The translations under genes and the position numbers were made by a program. A stretch of 64,000 nucleotides of DNA from Druceiella hillmani (Eukaryota; Arthropoda; Insecta; Lepidoptera; Hepialidae). Shown here one piece after another: positions 25,023 through 37,700 of the stretch (the stretch's first letter is position 1; every line of letters starts with the position of its first letter). The notes beneath the pieces were generated by a model, which saw nothing but the letters and a program-made list of their open reading frames with translations, had not been told where the DNA came from and did not search any database. Location: contig JAYKKI010000052.1 in the NCBI GenBank assembly GCA_039881145.1, forward strand, positions 8,437,501-8,501,500, written 5' to 3'.

Positions 25023-25560
25023 ACTTGGAATACATTCTCCTAGTATTTTTAAAATTCAAATTTTTAATTGGGAATCAATATTAAAAATTAAAAAAATATA
25101 TATATTTAGTTTAAAACTTTAAATATTATAGTCTTTAATATTAAATAAGAATTTGCATGTATAACAACAACAATAATATATAAAAAAGAAAGTAGAGTAT
25201 TTAAGTATTGAGCCGCATAAATATTACCTGTTTGATATAATCTCGGTGTTGAAATTAATCTCAATCACATGCTTATATTTTACTCTTAAACAGGAATTTA
25301 CTGGTAATGTGCTTGTATAAGTTAGGATTATCTGGAAGAAATTTGGAATATTTTTAGTTTTATACATCATTACTTCAATGAATTTAAATTTCCTCATTGT
25401 CCTAAAACATGAAACACGTGAACTTTAAAGTAGGTTTTTTTTAATTAATTTCTTTCATTTCTGTATCTCAAAACTGCATTACTACCTACAGCTACCGCGT
25501 TTTAAGAGGAAATTAAAACTTTAGTCTCACGTTGTTTTAAAAAACTTTAAAATGGACTAA
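25023..25560. other. AT-rich DNA, nothing assigned
   Basis: No supported feature apart from poly-A and poly-T tracts. Confidence 0.45.
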
Positions 25561-25640
25561 TTATGTATGTAAAAGAGTAATTACGTATATAAAAAAGTAA
25601 TTACGTGTGTCAAAAAGTAATTACGTATGTAAAAAATAAT
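25561..25640 (+). repeat. Four 20-bp tandem repeats
   Basis: Four consecutive 20-bp units with consensus 'ttacgtatgtaaaaaagtaa'. Each contains a 'ttacgta'-like half palindrome. Confidence 0.9.
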
Positions 25641-26348
25641 TTAAGTAATCATTCAGTTATTTCCTCTCAGCCAAAATAACCAATTTAAGGGTATATAGTT
25701 GTATGGGACCGAGTGTTACCATAGAGTAGTCCTATTCCACTATCCTTACTCTAAGTTATTGACTTTTAAGTAAGAAGAAAATCATTTAAAAATATGTTTT
25801 CAGTATTATTTAAAATTATATCGGTGTTCACTTTCCGGACACAGTGATACACAATGCTTATAAGTCTTTTATAACTTGTTTACATTTCTTTTATGAATGC
25901 AATCACTTTTCGGTAAAATCAGTTTTCACTCTCATAATTTCTTTACTACTGAATGTTTAGGAAAAAAATTGGTTACAAAATTAATTTAGACAACGGATAG
26001 GAAATAGGTTTAAGGATAAAACATAGCACTGGAGCAATTTTCGTAATCTTCATTGACCAACAGTTAACTTAATTCTAATATATCGATATTTTTACATTAA
26101 ATTTCTTTTGTACCACTAAGTCTTTTTTAGATATTTCAAACAATGGAAATGTCAACGGTAAAAAATATTTGTGATAAAGCTAAACAGACTAATAAAGAAC
26201 AGTTAAAAATATTATAAGTAGGAATTAACATTATATGCGTATATTTCCCATCATCCTGTTATTTAAATTTAAAAAATTTTGAAGAGTTATGTGTATTAAC
26301 GAAATGATTTAGATATTGTGGATTAGTGTGTAATTTAAAACAGTATTT

Positions 26349-26350
<2 letters not shown>

Positions 26351-26387
<37 letters not shown>

Positions 26388-26394
26388 ATGTATG

Positions 26395-26425
<31 letters not shown>

Positions 26426-26432
26426 ATGTATG

Positions 26433-26512
<80 letters not shown>
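26351..26512. repeat. (TA)n/(TG)n compound microsatellite
   Basis: (TA)n with two near-identical 'gtgtgtatgtatgtatata' interruptions (about 26380 and 26418), then a pure TA run to 26512. The ORFs over it are artefacts. Confidence 0.95.
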
Positions 26513-26516
<4 letters not shown>

Positions 26517-26519
26517 ATA

Positions 26520-28100
26520 AATACCGACCATGTGTAGTCTAGCATCAGAATTAATTTATAAAGCAATCTACATAAGTCATCACAAGTATAGATTTTTTAG
26601 CGTAAAAATATGTAATAAAACGCAGCCTAATTAAATAGAGAGACATATAAGTTATCATGAATATCTTAAAAAAATTGACACTGAGGATTTTTTTTTAATT
26701 TTATTTATAGTTATTATATAAATAATGTTAGGGGGAGTATATTCCTTTTCAAACGACACTCCGTATTTTATGCGAAGTTTTATATTTTTTGGTTACTCAT
26801 TTTGCATCTCAAAAAAATTTGTTGTATTAATATTTTGATTGCTAGCTATTGATTAACATGCCGGTTAATATTCTATATTTATTCCTGGAAATTCACCCAA
26901 ACAAAGAAAGTACATTTTACATCTACTTTGACGAATTTACGCAGAATTGAAATACGCAACAGGTAGCCACTCGAGTACCAAGATTGTAAAGGTGTGTCGT
27001 AAAGTTGATGTCTAATGAGAATTTAGTAGAATCGACTACTATCAGGCTAAAGTGACAATTTATTATCGTTGTCCATTGACAATTTATTAATCCGTATGTA
27101 GTGGAAATTTCAGTAGGTGGAAAATTCTTTTTTTCCATATTTTTTAATTTGATGGCATCGAAATGTTATCCAAGATTGGTTTTAAATTCAGTTATTTTTT
27201 CTCAAAATTAATAGAGGCTAGGAGGCAAGGGCCGGTGTTTGAAAACCTATCACCTATATTAAAATATTTTCTATAATTATTAGTTATTAAATAATAAGAT
27301 AAATAGAAATAATTCGTTTATGAAACAATTGTCGAACTAATACTCATTTAAATTCAGTAATCTAATATTTATTTGAATCTACATCTTAATTGTTGCACCT
27401 TGCTGAATTGTTGTTCTTTACAAAATGTAAACTCTTAATAAAAGAAAGAAGCTATAAATTTTAAACAAGTCACAGAACAGTATTATGAGAACAACTGCGT
27501 TTATTTTAAAAATGTTAAAATACTGGCACTTAAGTAAAAGTATTAAAACAGCTCAGGAGATGATGATGCAACTTTTAAGGACTCCACTCCGATCGTAAAA
27601 TATTATGTATTTCGCGTAATAAATATTTAAAAACAGCTTGTTTGTGTACGTGCCCAACTTAAAGGAATTACCTAAATATCTTGGCAAATGTTAAACAGGT
27701 GCAATCCCTAAAAAATTACAATTCGATATGATGTACAATATAAACCATAACGAATAAAACAGACAAACACAAGTAAATTGTAACATAGCAACTAACTTAC
27801 TTTCAATCTTAAATTATCAAGCAAGTTCATAATCCCATTTCTAAAATGATAAATTTTTAAAAAATGTCAAGATTGGGCGCCTCTCGTAATACAGAGTTGA
27901 TGGATGTATGATCAAGTGCGCGAAAAACAAGTGATGGCTGAAGGAGGTTTACGCACGCTCTAGACACACAAAATAAGCTCATCACTTTGCCTTACGTAAT
28001 TATCTCGAGCATGAACTCAAACACAAAAGCGAGTTATTAACAGCAGTGTTATGTAGTAATTCATACAATACACTAGCAAAAGCATGGCTTTGTGAGGGCT
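26520..28100. other. AT-rich intergenic DNA
   Basis: No firm feature. A 71-codon minus ORF at 26923-27138 has moderately protein-like composition ('NCQWTTIINCHFSLIVVD') but no recognisable domain. 27860-28100 is slightly less AT-rich. Confidence 0.4.
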
Positions 28101-28110
28101 TGCGAGTTAA

Positions 28111-28323
28111 TTAATACGCGTCCATTACAATAATGCTTTTAGTATGCAGTTGGGACTGCCGCTTTTCTGTAGTGCTTTGGACATATTTGCAGATGCTCAT
28201 GTGGACGATATCTCTATTACACAACCTAGGATGTGCGACGGCTTCAACTCCATCCAAAGCATGATCTCTGGTGGATAACTCATTTAAATGCATGTTCATA
28301 TAACCACTTTGTTTAGTATCCAT
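28111..28323 (-). CDS. Unassigned small ORF
   Basis: From the first ATG (28321-28323) the frame runs 70 codons to TAA. It includes 'MDTKQSGYMNMHLNELSTRD' and 'VEAVAHPRLCNRDIVHM'. GC is higher than the background and the composition is unlike AT noise, but no family is recognised, and no promoter or splice signals are clear. It lies about 230 bp beyond the 3' end of the Helitron helicase fragment on the same strand and could be part of that element's 3' region. Confidence 0.18.
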   Translation of the reverse strand: MDTKQSGYMNMHLNELSTRDHALDGVEAVAHPRLCNRDIVHMSICKYVQSTTEKRQSQLHTKSIIVMDAY

Positions 28324-28554
28324 AAAATTATAAGTACGTAGGTACAACTTTAGAAATCACTATATTAATGTATACTAATTCTAAATATTGCAAATTCGAA
28401 TAATCTGTTATGTAACAATTATAAAAAAAAGAAAATAAAAATTTGGAAATGTTTAAATAGAATATTTACAATACAGTTAGGCAAAATTATGATACATTAG
28501 TTACTGTTAAAGAAACAATAGTTACTCGTTTAACAATTTTCACTTAAGTAACAC

Positions 28555-28800
28555 CTTGAATTCCGCATACGAATTTCTTCTGCCTCCTACAATTTAACAT
28601 ATGTGAGTTTGTAATATTACATAATTCATCATAGGAAAATCGTCTAATAGATGCTAATCCTTCCGATGTTTTTATTCTTGAAAACGCGACATATGTTAAA
28701 CTAACAAGAAATTATTTTTCTGCAATATCTACAACTGCTTTAATGTTAAGCCTTGCAACTTATGAATTGTAATTAGTATGTTTTTTAAAACACATGTTGT
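28555..28800 (-). pseudogene. Helitron Pif1-like helicase, C-terminal fragment
   Basis: Minus-strand translation gives 'ITIHKLQGLTL', the late Pif1/Rep-Hel helicase motif, and after a one-base frameshift 'AVVDIAEK', stop, 'FLVSLTYVAFSRIKTSEGLA' and 'NSHMLNCRRQKKF'. The order 'THK-QG-T', '-YVA-SR-' matches motifs V and VI of Helitron helicases, which unwind DNA during rolling-circle transposition. One frameshift and one in-frame stop show it is dead. No Rep (HUH) domain was seen. The upstream minus-strand DNA (28800-29700) has only unclear reading frames, so this is an isolated C-terminal piece. Confidence 0.82.
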
Positions 28801-31800
28801 TGTCCAAGATCCATATTATTGTCAATCCATATTATTGTAATGTTTCGATTTTGTTATTGTACATTCTAGAAATATGGAACATCTGCATGCATGCTCTATT
28901 AATTCCGAAATGTTATAACAGATGGCGCTAGTAATCATATGCTAGTATTACGCATCGTTGTTTCGTATTTTTTCATAATTTAGTTAAAGGTTTAAATATA
29001 AAAATAACTAAAGCTAACAAATCTAGACATGACTAAATTATTATGTTAAATTTCAAATCTAGAGGTGTGATAGTTTTATCATAAAGTTTACCACAAAACT
29101 GTATGGGTTGTGGGATAGTCATAGAACTCGCTCCACTCGCCCTAATGACAAAAAGTATTTCTGGTCAGAATCGGAGTAAAGGAATTCACGATCGGCCATG
29201 ACCATTATAAAATATAAAAGGGAAAAGTAATAATTACGTTAACTATACTTTTTCAATAAACTGTACATTTTTCATCAATTAACATTTTTAATACTTCCTC
29301 CAAAACGAGCATTTAAGTTATTGCATGTGAAAACCATGACTGCATTGGCTTTAATAATACTACGGACTAGAAAATTTATTGACCATCCATTTTGAAGTGA
29401 TTTTCAAATGTACATAATAAATTATCTCTATTATCTTTATATTTTATGCCATTTCAAATTCTAAAATTAGCATAATCTAAAATTAGCCAATGATGGTAAG
29501 AAATTTAAATAATCCGATGATATCTAATTTTTGTGCATAAACTGCATTTGAAAAGTGTCCTTGCCTTTATCAATTACCCTGCAATTTTTTAAAACCACTT
29601 TCTAAACATCAATGTCTATTTTAACATCTTTGTCTTCGTCAAGAAAAGTATAAACTTTCCTCCCAAATGAATATTTATAGAATTTCATGAAAACTTAAAT
29701 GAGCTTTATTTGTAATCATTTTTTTGTTTACAAGCTTGCATTCATGGCTTATTTGGTTTGTTCAATTGTTGGTGAACCTTTAATCGTTCGTAGATCCGTA
29801 GATAGTACTTCTTTGATTTCCTATTTTGGAAGTCACACTTATATTTGTTACTCTTTCAAAAGTGTAATTAGTAATTTAATTATTTTTTATTTACTTTTTC
29901 CAACACATAAAACAAACTGATATATAAATACATAAAACAGATAAAACATACTTTTGTGCGTGTTTTCAGGTTTACTGCATTGTTATCCATACATCTGTAT
30001 TTATAGTCTAATAACAAATTTAAGCATTTCCATATGGTTTCAGACTTATTTTTAAAAGAAAAATGGTGACACTGCTACGCATCCATGTGTCCAACACATG
30101 GATGTAACTTATTTAGGGTTCGATTTTGTGCATATGCGTGCCGTTTTGTACGCGTCTAATTTGATTTTAGTTTATAATCCGCATCTTTACCACACACAAA
30201 CAGGAAGTACACGAAATATGAAAAATTAAATGTGCGGGACCAATTAAATCAAATATGTTTTTAAAATTTTTACAGTGTCTTCAGCTGTTATGTTGAACGT
30301 AAACCATTATATGCAATGAGACATCTGACCAAAATTAACCCGCAAGACATTTTATTCAAACAGCCTGTTTACAGTCTCTGCACTCATTTTCTCAAAAAGA
30401 CATTAAAAATACCAAAAAATCAGTTTTTTCTGTTTTGTTATTGTTACACATATTATTTTCAAAATCAAAATTTGTATAAATTTAATATTCCAGTTTTTCC
30501 CTTACGTTAAGTTAGCTAGCTATTTAGTTAATGCAAACAAAACATTTTGCCATTCTTAAAACTTCAGATGTTATACTAACATTTTTGTGTTATATTAATG
30601 TAACATTAGCAAACAAAAGCAACTGAAAGTTTCTAATTGGCTAAAAGTAAACCGTCGTTAAAACTAAATTCCTAATGGTATTTGCTTATCTTTGAACGAA
30701 TTCTCGATATTGTAGATGAATGGTTATTCACATTTTTGGCCAATAAACTAGGTTTATCTATGGATAACGAAGGGGTAATAAGTCCAATACTAAAATTTAT
30801 CAGCACTTATCTTACCAAATATAAGTAAGAAATCATTGGTCACCCACTCCAATTCTTTTGTTCCTAGTATGATAATTATCGACAGGAACACATCTGAAAT
30901 AAGTTTGTGGAATTAAAGCAAGCTTGTAACATGCTATCACTAATATAATGGTTATAAATGCCCTCGAACCATAACTTGTGATCTGAAGAGCAAAATAAAG
31001 TATAATAAACTGACAAATATTTTTCTTATTTAAAAACAAGTTTTATTAAATTAAAGTTTATAACACGATATATCGACTATTTCAAGGGGCTGTAAAATTA
31101 TATTAATTATTAAATGAAAATTTTATTAAATTTAATTATACTTTGGCAATATTTAAATGCAAATTAATGGATACAGGGACAAAAACTATAATATAAGCTA
31201 AATGATCTGGTCGACTTGTAATCAGTTCATGTCAGTTGATATTCAATTCGTAATTTTTCGTGCTTTGCAGTAACAAGAAGCAAATATTTTTTGTGTGTGT
31301 CGGGCGACATAGGTACTTAAAAGGAAATAATAATTTTTGTTAATTGTATCATCGTGCTAAAGCTAGTTATTAAATCTTATTATAATTTTATCAGGGCAGT
31401 ATTTTAAGAAGCATGAAAGCAAATATGTTGGAAGGCTACTAGTATATTGAAATAATTTCGATGAACAATTACATGCAACGAAATACTTCTTCCAGTATTA
31501 CTTATTTGTAAATTAGAATTCCAAACACGGCTAATAATATATTTAACCGAGATACCATTTCAAGAGGCTGTACAGCTAAACAGGAAGCTACATTCGATTT
31601 TAGTATATGACTTATATACTTGTATAAAAAATATAATTTATGTATAAGAAATTTGTTATATGATCAGAGTTGCTTTCTGATTATGTAAAAGTGGTATAAT
31701 GGCGAAGTATTTCGTTCACTATGAGGAGGTAGGACTGCAAAGGTTTTAATTCATATCAATGGCAAATCCAATATAAGAAAGTCTGATATATACACATATA

Positions 31801-31985
31801 GAAACATATTTATTAGAGAAGATTTGGAATAAAACGCGATATTTGATTGCAGATAACTATGTAAAAAGTAAAATGTTCTTATCTTTTGAATAATTAATTA
31901 AAATGATAGCAAAGCAAGCGATTGAAAAAAATTCTGGTATGTGCGCTATTCACGCATAAAAGTGGAACTTCTGTAAATGAAATTT
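28801..31985. other. AT-rich DNA flanking the Helitron fragment
   Basis: No firm gene. 'cagatggcgctagt' near 28920 is a motif often seen in insect interspersed repeats. A perfect small hairpin ('catccatgtgt', loop 'cca', 'acacatggatg') lies at 30080-30104. ORFs at 29699-29920 and 30316-30510 look like chance. Confidence 0.45.
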
Positions 31986-31986
31986 T

Positions 31987-31989
<3 letters not shown>

Positions 31990-32044
<55 letters not shown>

Positions 32045-32110
32045 TGTGTGTGTGTGTGTGTGTGTGTCTGTGTGTGTGAGAGAGAGAGAGTGTGTGTGTG
32101 TGTGTGTGTG
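31990..32110. repeat. (TA)n-(TG)n-(GA)n compound microsatellite
   Basis: (TA)n to about 32041, (TG)n to 32078, 'gagagagagagag' to 32090, then (TG)n to about 32110. Confidence 0.95.
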
Positions 32111-32884
32111 TTATAACAATTACATTGATGTTATTTGATGGATATTAGTATGGCGAATCAGGAACTATGTATGATTATTATTTTTAAATACAAAAACATA
32201 AGCGTATTGGATACAACTACTCTCAAATAACATATAAAACACTAAGTGTATACACTTGAAATATTACACTTATATGCAATTACGTATTTGTACTATTAAT
32301 AACACTCAAACAAAATAATAATGAGAAATAAAACTTCATCTCTGATGCAATGCACTACGTGTTAGACAGTGAACTTGGCGATGTCGAAGGGAGCCGAGTT
32401 GAACTGTAAGAACGAAACGACTAGTTTATGATAGCTGAAAGATCCAAATTTAATTAAATACCTGAAAAGTTTGCATGATAGGCATAAAAATAGATCACTT
32501 GGTCAATACCGAAGGAGGCCAAAATTAACCAATACCACTTTATCGACCCGCGCGTGAAGGCTAAGTTTTTTTACAGGGCAATTTGCGCCTAAAGAAGTTT
32601 TCGCTTCAAAAATTTAAAAAAATTGAAACTTAAAGTATATGAAATAAATACAATAAAATTACATAAATAAGAAAATGTTTAGGAAGATTCTGCAGTTTCA
32701 ATGAATAAAAAAAGAATAAATTGTAAAAGAGAAAAAAATGGAAACAAAGAATAAATAAAAATCCGTGACATACGATTTGAAATCGCACTACGAGGGTTTG
32801 GTTCATACTGAGGAATAAATAAACAGTGAAATATGCAGTATTTCTATTAAGCTGTTAACTTATTTCATATAGCCTAGTACAAAC

Positions 32885-33028
32885 TGAAGAAATATTATGA
32901 TAAATATCTCTGAATATATCTCTGATAGAGCTATTATCATAACATTTTTTCAGTATATAATAGTACATACTGAAGAAATATTATGATAATAGCTCTATCA
33001 CTGAAGAAATATTATGATAAATATCTCT
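32885..33028. repeat. Direct and inverted repeat cluster
   Basis: 'actgaagaaatattatgata' occurs in direct copies near 32883, 32969 and 33001. An inverted repeat with 33-nt arms (32924-32956 and 32967-32999; about three mismatches, about 10-nt loop) begins 'gatagagctattatcataa'. The array is consistent with a foldback element or repeated template switching. Confidence 0.85.
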
Positions 33029-33029
33029 T

Positions 33030-34045
33030 AAAACTGCAAAATTTAGAAGCATCGTTATAGTTTTGCAATAAAATTTAGGCAAACTTCTGCTAACATTTTT
33101 TTTTCACAATTGTGACTCGAGTGGTTTCAAAATTGGGGAGGAAATATTTTTTGCGAATATTTTCGAAAATAGCTGTGGAATTATGTTAAAGGTTAAACAA
33201 ATGGTTAATGTACACGATAAACGTCAGAGAAAAAAAAATTCGAGTACTTTATTTGGTTTACTCAAGATTTTCCGTACGATTATTACACAAATCCAAATGT
33301 CAAGTTTCTATATTAAACATCCCCTTCTTTCTTTAAATTACTTTACAAATTTTTTAAAAATACAATTCATATTGAGAGTCACTGGTACTTCTTGGTTTAA
33401 ATCAGTATCATTTTTCCACAATAAATTTAATAAATGAATTATCTCGTCCGCCTTTTTTACAATCACTTTGTATTTATATCACACATCGTTTCCGTCTATC
33501 TTTTTCAACAATTAAGTACGTCGATCGGTTCCAACTGATGTTACACAGAAAATTAGTTAATGTTGTTTTTTGTGGTTGTCATTAAAATTTAGGGCAAATA
33601 ATGAAAATTGTTAAATCTTTTAAGTATTTTAATATTTGTGACATTTTGTAATAACGACATTGACGTGTAACCAGTAAATGCTGAAATATGAGAAAATGTT
33701 TCCCGTTTATCCGATTGGGAAAAATAAATATACACATCCTTAACTAATATAAATTAGTGAGCAAGTATTTGAAGAAAAGTTATGCATATGTCCATCCGAA
33801 ATCTTTCATAAAAATTCTCCTTACAGCAAACTAAAAATCTGTCAAGGACGAGTGAAACTCATACTACGAGGGTTGCGTACACATTTACGTATTTATAAAC
33901 ATTCAATGGTACGTAACATTTCTATGAAACTATTTGCAAAATTTTAATTTTTTAGAACGAAAATATATTGCCTACTAAATATTTTACAAGTGCATATTTA
34001 AAAAATATTTTATGTGATGTTACTACAAATTAACCACTTTAGAAT
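33030..34045. other. AT-rich DNA, nothing assigned
   Basis: Only chance ORFs (for example 33183-33437) and poly-T tracts are seen. Confidence 0.45.
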
Positions 34046-34049
34046 TTTA

Positions 34050-34385
34050 TTCCTTTATTTCTTCCATGAGACCTTGCTTCTTGCCAAATTTCATGATTCT
34101 AGGTCAACGGGAATTACCCTCTGGATTTTGATTTATTAGCAAGTGTGAAAATATGCATCATTAACGGCCGTATTTTTAGGGTTCTTCTTGATTGGGTTGA
34201 CTTAAAAGCTAGATGTTTTTATAACTTTAATGTCAGTAGAGAAGTATTCGGCATTAATTTTAACTTGATACATTAACGCGTTCCTGAGAGAAGGGACCTT
34301 GACAGACTGACAGACGGACAAAGATGTGACCTTATGAGCGATCAATATTTTTCTTTAGAGGTACGGAACCCTGAAAAATACCAAT
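34050..34385 (+). repeat. Insect LINE-type 3' tail repeat
   Basis: This looks like a widespread insect retroelement 3' end. It contains 'aaatttcatgattctaggtc', 'gggaattaccctctgg', 'agactgacagacggac' and, at the end, 'gaggtacggaaccctgaaaa'. The last block is very common at the 3' ends of insect interspersed repeats, which is knowledge from outside the sequence. No ORF is retained. It is either a 5'-truncated LINE copy or a SINE sharing that tail. Confidence 0.7.
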
Positions 34386-34389
34386 GATA

Positions 34390-36185
34390 TTTTGACAATT
34401 TATGCTGTCCAATATAAAAATTCTGGCCCTTTAAAGCTATTGTGACGAAATTAACATGTTCCGCGTGTACTTCAGTTTTGCCGATTTAATTCAAGCTCAT
34501 TCAAGAATAGTTGTGCTGGAAAAATAAAGGTGTGCAGATACGTAGTAAAAAGCTTGCAAAATAAGCTCATATATATTTCGTTATCTCTAGTTGGGTTCAA
34601 TCTGCTGGCTTGAACGAGCTAAGTACATTCATTCTAGTCATTCTTCACCTGCAATGTAATTAGATTGCTTGTTGATTTTGAGGACCATTTTGAGAAACAT
34701 TCCAAGAGTTTCAATTGTTTTTATTTACTAATAGTAACGAAGCTTTTAATAATATTTAATACGTAATATCAGACTAGTGAAGAAATTTAAAGTAACCGAT
34801 ACTTTTGGAATAAGATAATTCCCACACATAGCAATTTTTCGATTATACTAGTATTGCTATTTTGATTATTCTTGTAATTTTATTGACTTGCTGTGCACAT
34901 AAATTAGTTAGGTACCACTTATACAAATATCAAGTACACAACTCTGTTGAGAGATTTTAATTATAATGTTAAATAAATTTTGAAATATAAAAAATATTTT
35001 GCACATTCACTATGATGACAGTTTTAGCAACAAAAATTACCTTGGAAGTGAAACTCAATACATTCCTATGAATAAACACAAAATATTTCATTGCAACTTA
35101 ATAAGATAAGTACTCAAAAAAAGACCAAAAATACGCTTAGATAAAGGAAAATCATTGATTTTGTGTTGTTGTTTTCATAAGTCTGTGTCTCTTAAAATAT
35201 CCATTCGTTGGATTCTTATTAAAACTGCATTATATATTTTTTCATACGGAAATAAACTTTCAGTAACTGAAGCTTTGTGTTTAGAAAATATTCACTAACT
35301 ACTTTCTCCAAAGTCGTTTTTTTCCGAAAAGCATACTTTTTTTTACAGGAAAAAATTAAAAAGTTTGAAGGAAAACTTGATGGGTAGTTGATTTCCATAA
35401 ATCCAGAATTGCGTACAATGGCTGTATTCATAACTTGAACTGTGGGAATAGGCAAATCATAGTGGAAAAGGGGATTATCAAATTTTCTTTTCACCTTCAG
35501 TAGAAAACGTGACATCCCGATGATATTTCTTTCTCTTATACTAAATCAATTATCCCTTCAGAGTCTTTGAAAATTATTAGAATAATGTAGCGATAAACGA
35601 AGTTAAAATAAAGTTTTTAGGATTATTTCTCCTTTTTATGTGCCATCACATTGATTACTATATCATATTGTAGTGTAGAATCTGGAGTTTATCTTCTCAA
35701 ACAATTATATTTTCTGTGAAATGTTTATTACAAAATTTTCACAGTAATCAATATGCCTCAGGTGGTTAGGAAGTTTGTTGTGCATTTAGATTTTTTATAT
35801 GCTTAGATTTCGACTTTTGACATGTTTAGATATAAAAATTAAAATTAAATTGTCACGTGAAATTAAAAGGAATTTAACGAAAGATTGGAAAATACGTCCC
35901 GGCAGGAAAGGTGAGTTGAAACAACCGTTGAAATACACTCGACTTGGGAGTGTAACAGAATTAATGAATTTTTCTGTTGTTATTTTGCAAAATTTTAATG
36001 ACCGTGAGGACAAGTATTGATAAAGAGAACACGTATTAATAACTTCTTATATACGTGAACGACCGTCAATGGTGTTCATGTGTTTTTTTAAACATTCAAC
36101 CAACCTTTTTAGGAATCATTCCCATTCTTCAAAATTCGATTTTCAAGAAAAGAATTTTATTGTACTTTTCATTGTAATTTTCGAA
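34390..36185. other. AT-rich DNA with two unassigned ORFs
   Basis: 35219-35515 (minus, 98 codons from ATG) includes 'NPLFHYDLPIPTVQVMNTAI' but then becomes K- and F-rich. 35795-36020 is open on both strands for over 70 codons; the plus frame includes 'LKYTRLGSVTELMNFSVVIL' and is more balanced than the background. Neither matches a family I recognise. Either may be an exon relic or chance. Confidence 0.35.
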
Positions 36186-36189
36186 AAAA

Positions 36190-37700
36190 TTTTATTTTTA
36201 TCCATATAGTTTTAGTATTTCTGAAAAAAATTCCGCTGCATTCTTTAATTCGTTTTTGAGATAAGAAAAATTTACAAACTAATAAAAACTTTATCTTGAA
36301 ATAGTTTCTTATATATGTGTACCTCAGCAAAATTTGCATAAAAATAAATTAACTGTAAACTTTCCCTCAAATCTTTCATTATCCTTGAAAACCATTCTCA
36401 TACATAATTAAATACTGATGTTATCTCCCAAATAAACTACGTAGTCTTAAAAGACACCGTAGGGTATTAGCCTTATTTTAATGACGCAAGCCGACTTATG
36501 GAAATCGAAATAGCACCATTTTTCATTTAAAGTAGCGGATACAACTCCTTTATTAAGATTAGTTTGCCATTCATATGGAGTTAGTATGCTGTGCACGTAC
36601 TTTAATCTTATCAACTTATACTCGACATGGGAGATGTCCTGTTGGAAATATGAAGGAATAGCGCGAGCGGTGGGCGACTGTGTTCAGGTATTTGGTAAGA
36701 AAACTGCACATAAGTTAAATACTTGAAAACAAAAATTAAGAAAGTTTCAAACATATTCGAATTCAATTATGAGACTGGCTTTACTTAAAGTTTGAACATT
36801 GTCTTGGTTCAAGTAAGACACGACGATCATGTTAATATTTCATAATTATATTGTTAGCTTCTTTTAAAATTGGACAAATAAAATTTCTATATTGAAAAAC
36901 TTAAAAACAGTCATATAAAAGTAAAACTCCAATTACAGGTTTCCGTATAACCTTATGTACACAGGAACATATAAAGGTACGTACTATCTCTATTAAGTCA
37001 TTTAAAAATATTAATTTTTCAACGCATAAATATATTGCCTAGTTTATCTTTAAAAAGGTTAAAAATATAAATTATATCTAAAAAACTGTAATAGCTAGGA
37101 TAATCGATAAAGCTTTTCGATATTCAGTCAGTTTCAACCAACTCTGTGTTTTATTAATTTTTACTTCAAGAAATTCGGAAATAGAGGAGGTGACGCGTAT
37201 TTTTGCACATTTTAAGGCATATTTCTAAATTCCTGCCACTTCGAATTCTGAAACGTAAATCTTTACATTCTTTATAACTCGCCTTTCGGATGTTATCGAA
37301 CAAGATATTTATAACAAGAGAAACATTAATAAGTACTTAATTTGTCCCATCTAAAATACCATATAAATATTTTGGTGTTAGCTGTAAAATTTTCTTATTG
37401 ACTGATCTATAACATTATTATGTCATTTTATGTTTCTAAGACAGTTTCTGATACAGTCGATCGTGACTGACTGAAACATTTTTCCCCTCTATGTACGAAA
37501 TTCTGCTAATCTGCTTTTTAAATATCACCATTATTTATTTCATCGTAAAATTATCACTTTATTTCAACTTATTCGACAAAAATTAATAAAACCTAGAATG
37601 CACAATAAATTTTGTACGGCACTTCCAAATTCTCAATGAATATTTAAGACTTATATTTTATTAGTCGATAGTCAAATAATCCGTCATCAATCATTAATTA
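36190..37700 (-). repeat. Interspersed repeat family C, copy 2
   Basis: This is the inverted homologue of about 400-2310. The most conserved part is 36430-36720. Within it the plus-strand frame at about 36525-36724 is open for some 66 codons ('VSMLCTYFNLINLY', 'SCWKYEGIARAVGDCVQVFG'). The corresponding minus frame of copy 3 (40737-40949) reads 'SMLCTYFNFTDLYLTQ' and 'SCWKYEGVGRAP', which hints at a decayed coding segment. Outer blocks align with indels. Class unknown. Confidence 0.75.
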
